Below are positions 52,387 through 60,240 of a stretch of DNA of 64,000 nucleotides, piece by piece. Numbering within the stretch: position 1 is the stretch's first letter; each line of letters opens with the position of its first letter. The stretch lies in NCBI RefSeq assembly GCF_006788895.1, contig NZ_VFRA01000001.1:992001-1056000 (forward strand), read 5' to 3'. The translations under genes were made by a program, and so were the position numbers. The DNA comes from Rhodoglobus vestalii (GTDB taxonomy: Bacteria; Actinomycetota; Actinomycetes; Actinomycetales; Microbacteriaceae). Under the pieces are notes generated by a model. That model saw nothing but the letters and a program-made list of their open reading frames with translations. It ran no database searches and was not told where the DNA came from.

Positions 52387-52950
52387 CTACCGAATATTGC
52401 CGGCAACAAATCCTAAAGAGTCGCCATCGTGTGCCATTTTCTGAAACCCTAGACGCTCGGCAAGAACGATTGACGCGGCGTTGGGGGCTTCAATTACCGC
52501 CACTAGGAACTGGATCTGCACCTGTTCGAACGCAAAATTCATCATTGCCGACGTAGCCTCGGCGGCAAACCCGTGACCGTAGTGCTCTGGGTGCAGGATC
52601 CAGCTGATTTCAGCTGTGCGACTCGTTGAGACGATCGAGCGCAGATGAAGCCCAACGTCTCCGATGAGTTGGCCATCATGTTCAATGGCTAACGCCAAAA
52701 AGTCATTCGCCTGTTTCAACACCACGTGTCTTGTGCGTTCTTTTAGATGGATGCGCGACTGAGCGGCATCTCGTTCGGGCCAGGACGTATATGCCAGGAC
52801 GTCGGGGGACGACTGGATCTCGTACCAGCGTGCAGCGTCGGCTATTCGGTGGGGCCGCAACACGAGACGCTCGGTGTGAAGCGTCGGAGCCTGCACCGTG
52901 TGCTTGAGAGATGAGCCCCGCAAGAACCGCGGGCGGAGGCTTGATCTCAT
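52387..52950 (-). CDS. GNAT acetyltransferase, RimJ/RimL type
   Basis: 187 residues. TERLVLRPHRIADAARWYEI, GDVGLHLRSIVSTSRTAEIS, WILHPEHYGHGFAAEATSAM and AASIVLAERLGFQKMAHDGD match the Acetyltransf_3 pattern, with the acetyl-CoA loop G-H-G-F-A. Acceptor unknown. It precedes heliorhodopsin on the same strand; a hairpin (CCCACCC...GGGTGGG at about 52348-52370) lies between them, so they are probably separate transcripts. Confidence 0.87.
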   Translation of the reverse strand: MRSSLRPRFLRGSSLKHTVQAPTLHTERLVLRPHRIADAARWYEIQSSPDVLAYTSWPERDAAQSRIHLKERTRHVVLKQANDFLALAIEHDGQLIGDVGLHLRSIVSTSRTAEISWILHPEHYGHGFAAEATSAMMNFAFEQVQIQFLVAVIEAPNAASIVLAERLGFQKMAHDGDSLGFVAGNIR

Positions 52951-53001
52951 CGGCTAGTCACACCCTCCTGCGCGAGGCAAAGTTGAGAATTGCGAACCAC
53001 A

Positions 53002-53075
53002 AGTTGTGGCGGTTTCATTCGATTGAAAAAGTCCTGATCAGGAACCGCAGTTTGTGAAAGCGCGGAAACTGATTC
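53002..53075. repeat. 74-bp direct repeat, copy 1
   Basis: The 74 bp starting AGTTGTGGCGGTTTCATTC and ending GGAAACTGATTC recur ungapped at 55744-55817 with about 85-90% identity (by eye). The middle has GTCCTGATCAGGAACCG. Copy 1 ends 4 bp before the stop of a transposase remnant. Confidence 0.8.
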
Positions 53076-53079
53076 TAGG

Positions 53080-53277
53080 CTAAGCGGCGGGGACTGCTGA
53101 AGGTTTGGTTGATTCGGTTCCTTTTGCCGCCAGTGTGACGGCGTCTTCCATTATGGTCTCAAACTCGACTGGGGTGGGCTGGCCGCGGTGGGTGATGGCC
53201 CTCTCACGCGCGTCAACGGCTAGACGTGCCTTCATCCGGGAGCCGATCGAGTAGCCAACGCAACACCTTCCCTCACG
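53080..53277 (-). pseudogene. IS3-like transposase (OrfB) fragment
   Basis: The reverse strand reads VGYSIGSRMKARLAVDARER, then AITHRGQPTPVEFETIMEDA, ending KPSAVPAA before a TAG. VGYSIxSRMKxxLA is the well-known segment of IS3-family integrase cores, and TPVEFETIM is like their C-terminus; the DDE segment between them is deleted and the 5' part is missing. It shows that a mobile element once ended here. Confidence 0.7.
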
Positions 53278-53368
53278 GAGGTTTGTCGTGACGGTTTCTA
53301 TCGACCGTATCGAATGTGCTCATCCACTTCGGTTGTGCGGCAGCAGCACCCGTTACCGAAAACTGGCC

Positions 53369-54613
53369 CTACCCTGCCTGCTCATCATCTCCCCCTGCGC
53401 GCACGCGGGTGATGGTTTCCCACGCCGCCGTCGCCACCAGAATCGCGGTCATCACGGCGAAGAGCACGAACGGCGTCATCCCCGCGGATGCCGCGAAGGT
53501 AACGACCATGAGCGCGGCGCCCACGATGTGCGACAAGAGCATTTCGCGCACAACGATCCAGCGGAACACGGTGAGTCCGACGAGGCAGAGCAATGGTCCA
53601 CCGGCGATCACGATTGCGGTCGAGATTTTCATTGCGTCATCCGGATGCCCGAGGACCTCTTTGTCTGCCACCGAACCGAGCACAATCCCCGCAATAATAA
53701 TGGCGTGAGTGTAGGTGTACGCGCGACTCCCAATTCGACCCGGCTTGTCGGCACGAGCGATCGCTTTTGCCCCTGCACGCTCAGCGTGGTCGAAATAGAG
53801 CCACCACAGGGTCACCGCGTTGACGAATGCGAGCAGGACAGAGGCGACGCCGACGACGGAAGACTCTTGGGCAACGAACGCAAAGCCGGTAACGAGAAAC
53901 GATTCCCCAAGCGCGATGATGACGAACAGGGCGCTGCGTTGGGCGATGTGCGGACCGGAGATATTCCAGTCTTCGACCCGCGCCGAACCTCGGCCGGGAA
54001 GCCTGAATCCCACCGCTCCCGACAGGTATTCGATCCCGAGCGCGATGAGCCAGAACCAGATGCGAAATTCGATCGACACGAGTCCGCCGAGAATCCAAAA
54101 GACACCCGACGCAGCAAGCCAAAGGAGGACGCCGACGAAATCGCGGGACAGGTCGCGATCATGGCGGGCTACGGCGGCGATCATGAATACTGTGCGGCCG
54201 ATCTGGAGCACGACGTACGCGATCGCGAAGGTCAGACCACGATCGCCGAATGATTCAAAGATTGAGACGCTCATGATGAGTCCGACGAGCGCGAGCCCGA
54301 TGACCGCGGCACGCACTGGAAGACGTGCCGGGTCAAGCCAATTAGTTACCCATGTTGTGTAAACCCAAACCCACCAGAGAGCGAGCACGAGCACTGCGGA
54401 CTGAAGGGCACCGGTTGGTGACTGGTTCTCGTAGAGGTAGCGCGATAACTGGGTGAGAGCAAACACGAAAATGAGGTCGAACAGCAGCTCAATGTGCGTG
54501 ACCCGCACGCTTCGCTCGCCACCATCCGGTCGGAGCAGGTTGCGGCGTATCCCGAAAGGGGGCAGTCGGGGTGCCTTCGGCGTTGTGTTCACTGCTCCAT
54601 TCTGCCGTAGCAT
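53369..54613 (-). CDS. Low-temperature requirement protein A (LtrA) family
   Basis: 414 residues, about 12 TM segments. The family marker VTHIELLFDLIFVFALTQLS (near residue 40) and HIAQRSALFVIIALGESFLV are intact. LtrA was linked to cold growth in Listeria; biochemical function is unknown. Start with several upstream in-frame codons; MLRQNGAVNTTP is used. It lies inside the segment bounded by the 74-bp repeats. Confidence 0.9.
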   Translation of the reverse strand: MLRQNGAVNTTPKAPRLPPFGIRRNLLRPDGGERSVRVTHIELLFDLIFVFALTQLSRYLYENQSPTGALQSAVLVLALWWVWVYTTWVTNWLDPARLPVRAAVIGLALVGLIMSVSIFESFGDRGLTFAIAYVVLQIGRTVFMIAAVARHDRDLSRDFVGVLLWLAASGVFWILGGLVSIEFRIWFWLIALGIEYLSGAVGFRLPGRGSARVEDWNISGPHIAQRSALFVIIALGESFLVTGFAFVAQESSVVGVASVLLAFVNAVTLWWLYFDHAERAGAKAIARADKPGRIGSRAYTYTHAIIIAGIVLGSVADKEVLGHPDDAMKISTAIVIAGGPLLCLVGLTVFRWIVVREMLLSHIVGAALMVVTFAASAGMTPFVLFAVMTAILVATAAWETITRVRAGGDDEQAG

Positions 54614-54752
54614 CCGGGCTGCGCGACAGTGATCATTTTCGTGTTGCTGGTGTGGTGTCGACGGTAAAGCTTTGGGTGATGGCGGCTGTCAACACGTTGT
54701 GGCCTTTAACGTGATGTTCAACCGCCCGCAGGACCAATGCTGGTCCGCGGTC

Positions 54753-54896
54753 TTAAGTGAAGAGGCTCACACCGCCTGGACCAACCAGCAGTCCCACGAC
54801 GATGAGAACAATACCCCAGAGGATCTGGCGGCGAAAGAGTGCGAAAATGCCAGAAATAACGAGGATTGCCGCGATGATCCAGAGAAGTGTTGCCAT
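54753..54896 (-). CDS. GPGG-motif small membrane protein
   Basis: 47 residues from ATG 54894-54896 with AAAGGGAG upstream. Two short hydrophobic helices (LLWIIAAILVISGIFAL and GIVLIVVGLLVG) are joined by FRRQ, and the end is GPGGVSLFT. Small proteins of this form are widespread in actinobacteria and named for the GPGG motif; function unknown. Confidence 0.8.
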   Translation of the reverse strand: MATLLWIIAAILVISGIFALFRRQILWGIVLIVVGLLVGPGGVSLFT

Positions 54897-54959
54897 GGTG
54901 TTGCTCCCTTTCGTTAAGCTCCGACGGCCTTACGCCTAGAGCCAGGTCGAGTCTGTTGG

Positions 54960-55736
54960 ATAAACCGTACCCCCAATCGGGCTCTGACCACCGTATTTCA
55001 CCCAAATTGTCGCGGCGGTCACCATGACGGCAAGGGCGCGACGACCGATGTCGCCGGGTACGCGGTCGAAACCGCGACAACCCGCTGGAATCGCCCTTCT
55101 GAAAGCGAGCTGTTCCCATCCGTCGTCACCGCTATCAGCTTCCATAGGCACGGCGAGCTCGTCGGTCATGGGATGAAGCTCATTGAGCGACACAAGGTCG
55201 CCTTCGGTGTCGACCGTTTTCTGATCATGGCCGACCGCGCCTGAAACAACAGTCGAGTCGAAACGTTTCACATTCTTGCCCGCAAAGCCGGGGTCGAACT
55301 CGTCATCTGCTTCGACCAGAAACACGCGGTGCTCCTTGCGCGGGCGAAAAACCGCAGCGCCTACCGCATGATTGCCAAGGGTCTCCCTGACCTTGACGGC
55401 TACCAACGGTTCAAAGATTCCAACCAAGAAGACCTGGGAAACCCCAAGAAGCGCTCCGGGCGCGGATTCAGCTCGAACTATCTCGCCACTGCCCTCACCA
55501 TCAGCTCATTCAACCTGCGCTCAATAGCCACATTCATCCTGAAGCTCCGCGACAAGGCCGTCGAGAAGCCCCTCCGCACACGCCGTCGAAAAGACGATAA
55601 CGACCGCCCGTTGGCGCGCCTGGCCCCTGCTCGGGCCGCTACACCGCCCGGGCAACCTGCACCCGAACCCAGACACCGTTACTGCCGCGACTTCACGGTG
55701 AATCAATTGACTGAACAAGACGGTTTCAAAGAATGA
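54960..55736 (+). pseudogene. Degenerate gene of unknown function, probably mobile-element derived
   Basis: One + strand frame reads for about 255 codons with a single internal TGA at 55242-55244. Before the stop: SESELFPSVVTAISFHRHGE, LVGHGMKLIERHKVAFGVDR; after it: NNSRVETFHILARKAGVELV, ICFDQKHAVLLARAKNRSAY, then KKRSGRGFSSNYLATALTIS and a basic tail. The composition (basic, LRDKAVEKPLRTRRRKD) suggests a transposase or replication-like protein; no family is named with confidence. It ends at 55736 in a strong hairpin. The TGA may be a mutation or a sequencing error. Confidence 0.5.
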
Positions 55737-55765
55737 AACCGCCAGTTGTAGCGGTTTCATTCTTT
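55728..55765 (+). terminator. Hairpin at the end of the degenerate gene
   Basis: AAAGAATGAAACCGC and GCGGTTTCATTCTTT pair perfectly over 15 bp with an 8-nt loop, followed by TTGAAA. It straddles the stop of the degenerate frame and overlaps the start of the 74-bp repeat copy 2. Confidence 0.8.
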
Positions 55766-55817
55766 TGAAAAAGTCCTGATCAGGAACCGAAGTTTTCGAA
55801 AGCGCGGAAACCGATTC
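55744..55817. repeat. 74-bp direct repeat, copy 2
   Basis: Same orientation and length as copy 1 (53002-53075), without gaps. The two copies bound a 2.7-kb segment holding ltrA, the GPGG gene and the degenerate gene. Confidence 0.8.
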
Positions 55818-55902
55818 CCGACTAAACCGCGAATCGTTCCAAACCAGTAAACAGATCCGCTCAAAGACAACCGTGTGATCGTTGTTCGTGGAATTGTGAG
55901 TC

Positions 55903-56050
55903 CCACCGCTTCGTCGTGTTGCGCGAGCAGAACGACGCCAGCGAGGCGCAGCAGGGCAGCCGGGTTCGGGAGCACACCCACGGCGTCAGTGCGGCGTTTG
56001 ATCTCCATATTGATGCGTTGCACGCGCACACTCTCAAATCGCCTACAGAC
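55903..56050 (-). pseudogene. IS256-family transposase fragment (C-terminal)
   Basis: NMEIKRRTDAVGVLPNPAAL continuing LRLAGVVLLAQHDEAVG on the reverse strand closely matches the same segment of the apparently intact transposase at the right end of the window (KEIKRRTDVVGVFPNPAALL). Flanking codons are scrambled. A short, decayed copy of a related element. Confidence 0.75.
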
Positions 56051-56344
56051 CAGTCGACGGCGACTCGAATGCTCCGACAAAGACCTGCGAGTTCTTCGTG
56101 CTGACAACACATTCACTATGGGCCGAGCTAACAAAGTTGGCTCGACTAATCAGTAGTCATATTCGACGACGTAAACGGGCCCATGATTTACTTACCGTTC
56201 TGCCCTAATTCGGGGTCACAATGATCGCACAAAGGAGTGACTCGTACGATGATGCCGAGCATCATCAGCTGCTGAATATCCAGTCAGGTCAACGAGTCAA
56301 CCAAAGGCTCAGCATTCCCAAACGCCAAGACCGTCGCGAGTCGC
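56051..56344. other. Intergenic, no gene seen
   Basis: 294 bp of unremarkable sequence between the IS256 fragment and a membrane gene. No RNA gene, repeat or convincing frame. Confidence 0.45.
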
Positions 56345-56872
56345 TTAGCGGTGCGGCGCCGAGTGGAGTAGGTCGGAGGTGGTCATTAGCCTGGAGAGGC
56401 AGCGACGCTCAATCACGGTCCCGTTCACACCTATCGCACGAGCGATGATGACAGCGCAAGGCACGTGCCCGGCCGCCAGGAGGATCGCGGCGACACAGGT
56501 CCACGGACTACTCACCCATGCCCCGGCTCCGAGGGAAATGACGAACGGGAATACAGCCATAGGCACGGGCAGCCAGCCGAACGGCGCGTAGAGAGCCGAG
56601 CCGCGACGATGGTGGATTAGGTAGCGCGCCCAGAGTGCATAGTAGGCAACAAGCCCGGCGGCGACGATCACGCCCCACTCCCATATCAGCGCCCCGGGAA
56701 CTGCAATGGACGGTACCACCAGACACGACACCTGACTCACGCGCTCCAGCCAGGCCAGTGGCCGCGGCAAGACGACGACCGGTACCGACGGACGCGGAGG
56801 GAACCTGAGCAGCAGCAGATTCGGCGCTAAGACGGCGACGCTCACGAGCATGCCGAGGAGAGAGAATCCCAT
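56345..56872 (-). CDS. Hypothetical membrane protein
   Basis: 175 residues with five hydrophobic segments (LLGMLVSVAVLAPNLLLL, VSCLVVPSIAVPGALIWEWG, VIVAAGLVAYYALWARYL, WLPVPMAVFPFVISLGAGAW, WTCVAAILLAAGHVPCAVII). RFPPRPSVPVVVLPRPLAWL follows the first helix. I do not recognise the family. A strong inverted repeat (56904-56936) lies 32 bp upstream of its start. It is near a CPBP protease and another membrane gene, a loose cluster of envelope genes. Confidence 0.68.
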   Translation of the reverse strand: MGFSLLGMLVSVAVLAPNLLLLRFPPRPSVPVVVLPRPLAWLERVSQVSCLVVPSIAVPGALIWEWGVIVAAGLVAYYALWARYLIHHRRGSALYAPFGWLPVPMAVFPFVISLGAGAWVSSPWTCVAAILLAAGHVPCAVIIARAIGVNGTVIERRCLSRLMTTSDLLHSAPHR

Positions 56873-56903
56873 GACCGTCCTCCTCTCGGCCGAAGGGAAT
56901 CGC

Positions 56904-56936
56904 CACCCACCTGACGTGCGTCACGTCAGGTGGGTG
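56904..56936. promoter_or_regulatory. Long inverted repeat upstream of a membrane gene
   Basis: CACCCACCTGACGT and ACGTCAGGTGGGTG are perfectly complementary (14 bp) with spacer GCGTC. Position 32 bp before the 56872 start suggests an operator; as it is also downstream of the CPBP gene at 57041, it could instead be that gene's terminator. Confidence 0.6.
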
Positions 56937-57040
56937 TGCAGTCGCTGTGAGCAACTGGGCCCACATAGGCGAGACGGTCTTGCAGGAACAGGATGTAGGG
57001 GAACATCATGATCGCGACAATCCCGTGTCTTGTCGAATCG

Positions 57041-57868
57041 CTAGTTAGGCGTTCCGCCCGAGCGCCGCGAGGCGCCGCGCACCAAGGTGATGCTTACGGC
57101 TACCACCGCAAGGACGCAGCAGAAGATCCAGTACAGGTACTGGTTGACGGCGGCAAGGACAAGAACCGGGAAGATCGCCATGTAGGCGTTCGCCACCCCA
57201 TGAGTCCACATCGCCAGGAACATCGAACGGCCGCTCTCCACGTAGACCCAGGTCAGGATGACCGACAATGACAAGATCATGATCAGGAAGGCGCCGAAGG
57301 GCATGAAGCCCTGAGAGGTGCCGGCCATGAACCAGAGCGGCACGTGCCAGAGCGCCCACACCACACCCAGGATCAGACTCGCGACCAGGTCGTTGTGTCG
57401 GTTCAGCAATCGGTCGAGCGCGAATCCTCGCCATCCGATCTCCTCCTGGCCACCACCCAGGTACACCATGAACACCACAACGGCGGGAATCACCCACGGA
57501 GTCGGCAGGAACGAGGCCTGCGGAGTACCTCCCCACAGAAGCGGAGCGCCCCAGACGACGAGCCCCACCACTCCGAAGAGCAGCACCGGCATCACGTACC
57601 AACGTAGCGAGTTGCTCATCTGAATGACACGCCGTAGATGTGCCCAAGGGGCGCCTCGGCCGTTCTCGCGTCGGAGCATTACCAGGGCGCCGACCATCGG
57701 CCCGAAGGCACCCAGGAAGGGCAGCCAGACCAGAGCCCCGCCTTCCCGGGCCGGCAGAAGGCCGAAGTGCATCAGCACCGGGACACACCAGACGGCCCAA
57801 CTGAACCCGAAGGTGACCAGGAAGAAGCCCCACGGAGCGAAGGCCGGGCGCGCACGACTCGAACTCAA
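57041..57868 (-). CDS. CPBP-family intramembrane glutamic endopeptidase
   Basis: 275 residues, eight TM segments. Catalytic motifs: EE in GGGQEEIGWRGFALDRLL and the H of VVWALWHVPLWFMAG plus the third motif TWVYVESGRSMFLAMWTHGVAN (His). These are the abortive-infection/CAAX protease motifs. TTG start at 57866-57868 with GAGGTGACC upstream; the ribosome-binding site lies over the end of the upstream pseudogene, so they were once co-translated. Substrate unknown: bacteriocin self-immunity or peptide processing are known roles in the family. Confidence 0.88.
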   Translation of the reverse strand: MSSSRARPAFAPWGFFLVTFGFSWAVWCVPVLMHFGLLPAREGGALVWLPFLGAFGPMVGALVMLRRENGRGAPWAHLRRVIQMSNSLRWYVMPVLLFGVVGLVVWGAPLLWGGTPQASFLPTPWVIPAVVVFMVYLGGGQEEIGWRGFALDRLLNRHNDLVASLILGVVWALWHVPLWFMAGTSQGFMPFGAFLIMILSLSVILTWVYVESGRSMFLAMWTHGVANAYMAIFPVLVLAAVNQYLYWIFCCVLAVVAVSITLVRGASRRSGGTPN

Positions 57869-57871
57869 GGG

Positions 57872-58586
57872 TCACCTCAGCCCAGTTGGCCAGGTCGCGG
57901 ATCCGCCAGGTCGGCGGATGCCGGCGAACGGCAGCGCAACCGTCACCACCCCCAGCGTCGTCAGCCCCGCCCAGATCGGGAGCTCGGAGCCGGCTCCCAC
58001 GTTCTGGCGCGCGACCTCGACGCTTGCGGCGGCCAGGGTGAGGGTGTAGATGCTCCCTCCTACGCTCATGACACCGGCCAACACCCAGCCGAGCGCCCGT
58101 CGTCGTACCAGCCAGATGGCGGCGAGCAGCATGGGCGGCACAATGAACACGAGGTCAATGGCGAAAACCACCCCGGTCGGGTGTCCGGAGTCCACGATCG
58201 GCTGGGGGACATCGTCGGTGGCGAGGTAGCTGAGGGAGATGCCAACCCACAACAGGCCGAGTCCCACTCCCACCACGCTCGTGTAGATGATGGCAACGAC
58301 ACGAGCGGCCCATCCGCTCATCGCGTCACCGAACCGGACCAAGCCGAGGCGTGGCACCGAGAACAGCAGCGCATACAGCGGGAGTCCGAAGACGGCGACA
58401 TAGAGGAGAAAGAACTGGTTGAACGCCGCGGCTACCGCGTAGAACAAGTAGCCGTACATCGACTAGAACAGCATGCCTAGCCACAACACCCGGCCCCGCA
58501 GCGACCCCCGCATCTCCCAGACCAGCCCGAATACAAGCAGCGGTCAGCAGGTACGCAGCAGCGAAGCCAGGCCGACCGCTCCTCAT
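57872..58586 (-). pseudogene. Hypothetical membrane protein, disrupted near its N-terminus
   Basis: An intact 195-codon frame (57872-58459, MYGYLFYAVAAAFNQFFLLY ...) encodes five or six TM helices. Upstream, the same frame continues through an amber codon: LLVFGLVWEMRGSLRGRVLW LGMLF-TAG-SMYGYLFY, where related proteins would be expected to read F-Y-S-M-Y-G-Y. A frame change further upstream is needed to join AAYLLTA to LLVFGLV. So the likely 235-240-codon gene carries one nonsense and one frameshift. The 195-residue piece may still be made from ATG 58457-58459. Confidence 0.6.
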
Positions 58587-58999
58587 GGATCCAATCCTCG
58601 CTCACTCGAGGGGCCACGGTGTTGCATCCGTCGCCGCAACGGCTCTGGGTCTAGCTGCGCTGCTCGCGTGGTCCCACGCCATCCAGGAGCGCCTAGTATA
58701 CACGCCCAGCGGGCTCGCTGGGCCAATCGCTGCGAACAGGGATGCTTGCCCGCTCAAACACTCCCGGCCGTCTTGGCTACGGGTTGGTGTTGGGCGACCA
58801 ACCCGCAGGTTCGGTTCTTGCCAGTGTTCATCGCAGGAGCGATGGAGGTAGCGGGACTTGTAGCTGCTCTTGCACAGCTCGGCGTTATCGCAGTCTGAAA
58901 CGACACTCGCAACCATAAAGGTCTGCACCAGCCCGTCAAACGTCAACCTGGATCTTCTGGTTCAATAGCCGGCCGACGTGAACACTTGCGCCACTCGGC
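58587..58999. other. Decayed or non-coding stretch
   Basis: Short hydrophobic frames occur on the + strand (VASVAATALGLAALLAWSHA near 58620 and VRFLPVFIAGAMEVAGLVAA near 58810), in different frames, ending at a TGA near 58896. They look like pieces of one broken membrane protein, but no family is recognised. Confidence 0.4.
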
Positions 59000-59536
59000 A
59001 TGGTCACCTGGCTTGCCGAGGTAGGTCGAGATCGGCAGTTCGACGCTCGCACAGATGTGTGTGATGCGGCCGTGGGGGCTTGGCTTGACGGGTTGGTGTC
59101 GCAGAGCATCCGGGTCATGCATGATCGGCGCATTCCGCGCTCGAAAACCAACATTGACCACATCGTGGTGACGCCGGGCGGGGCGTGGGTAATCGACACC
59201 AAGCGGTATGCGGGCAAGGCGCCCGAGAAGCGTGTCGAGGGCGGAATCATTCCTCCGCGGGTCGAGCTGCTGATCTATCGGGGTGGCGACAAGTCGAAGC
59301 TCGTCGAGGGCGTGCAGAATCAGGTCGAGCACATGCGGGGTGCCGTCGGCGACGTGCCCGTGCACAGGATGCTGTGCTTCGTCGACTCCGACTGGGGGTT
59401 CTTTCCCGACGCGTTCACGGTCAACGGGGTGCACGTGGTGTGGCCGCGCAAGCTGGCGGCGATGCTCGAGAAGATTGGTGAGCCGGTGGTTGACAGGATC
59501 TCTGCTGCCAGGCTCTTAGTCTGGGCACACGACTAG
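59000..59536 (+). CDS. NERD-domain (nuclease-related) protein
   Basis: 178 residues. NERD core: IRVMHDRRIPRSKTNIDHIV continuing VTPGGAWVIDTKRYAG, with D-x-I-V...D-x-K matching the PD-(D/E)XK-like active site, then KSKLVEGVQNQVEHMRGAV. NERD proteins usually have an N-terminal GxxGE helix region; here LAEVGRDRQFDARTDVCDAA is unlike it, so the 5' end may be truncated or replaced. Short, single-domain version. Function: probable nuclease, role unknown. Confidence 0.78.
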   Translation: MVTWLAEVGRDRQFDARTDVCDAAVGAWLDGLVSQSIRVMHDRRIPRSKTNIDHIVVTPGGAWVIDTKRYAGKAPEKRVEGGIIPPRVELLIYRGGDKSKLVEGVQNQVEHMRGAVGDVPVHRMLCFVDSDWGFFPDAFTVNGVHVVWPRKLAAMLEKIGEPVVDRISAARLLVWAHD

Positions 59537-60240
59537 TTCATGATGCGTTTGTCGACGACGCTCGAATTCTGAACGCTTTCGCCGCGTCGTTACTGTCCAG
59601 TTTTCACGCGTCGTCGACACACCTGCACCATCGAAGCCTCCACCACGCCCGGAAACGGGCGTCGCGGAACCTTTCGTCGTTTCCGGGGCCTTCGCGCGGT
59701 CCGCAGGGCAGTCCGGGATCGTCACCTGCGCCGCGAGAAGCGAAGAACGTCGCCGATTCTTCGGCAGCGTTCTCTTTGAGCCCAGTTTCGCAAACAGATT
59801 TCGCGAGTATCGGAAGGAGCCGCAGAGCGGAGCCGGTGGGATTTGGACCCACGTGCGCAGTCAAGGAACTTTGCGGAATGCACCGAAATCCCCCGAAATT
59901 GGTCCATTCCCAGTGAACAGAACGACGCATGATCTTCTAGGGTCACCCACGCTTGTGGGCAAACGTTGGGCAGGTCAAAGTGCTCCGGAAGTCGGGGTTT
60001 TGTTATGTCCTGAAACATCACAAACGGCAGCCATAACCGCTCTGAGTTGTGGTGGTGCGTCCATTCTCGAAGCGGTGAACGGCTACAGCGATGACTTAGC
60101 CTTCGAGCAGGACGTAGAAGTCTCCACCGCCACCCAGATAGCCATTCCGCACTAGGGCAAGGAATTGCCTCAATCCTGTGCAGTTCCTTCTGGCTCAGCC
60201 ACGGACCGCTGCCCTGGGCGGCGGCGGATCCTTCAGTTCT
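59537..60240. other. 704-bp gap, no intact gene; contains one tRNA-like repeat
   Basis: No convincing gene on either strand. The 78-bp repeat copy A (59775-59852) lies here. A + frame from about 60003 reads VLCPETSQTAAITALSCGGA, then EAVNGYSDDLAFEQDVEVST and stops at 60153-60155, without a ribosome-binding site; it may be a remnant. Confidence 0.45.
59775..59852. repeat. 78-bp direct repeat copy A with tRNA-3'-end-like sequence
   Basis: Starts TTTGAGCCCAGTTTCGCAAAC and runs to GGACCCAC. On the reverse strand its end reads GTGGGTCCAAATCCCAC (a T-arm) and CGGCTCCG (acceptor-like). Aligns without gaps to 61254-61331 with roughly 75-80% identity. Confidence 0.75.

Noticed and set aside
53288..54253. 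Long forward frame of 321 codons opposite ltrA
   Set aside because: A shadow of the LtrA gene; composition is very rich in Arg/Asp/His, typical of antisense frames in high-GC DNA.
54936..55427. Reverse-strand frame of 163 codons
   Set aside because: It is antisense to the degenerate + strand gene, which has better coding character and a terminator at its end.
59820..59860. Functional tRNA gene at repeat copy A
   Set aside because: Only T-arm and part of an acceptor are present; D-arm and anticodon arm cannot be found.
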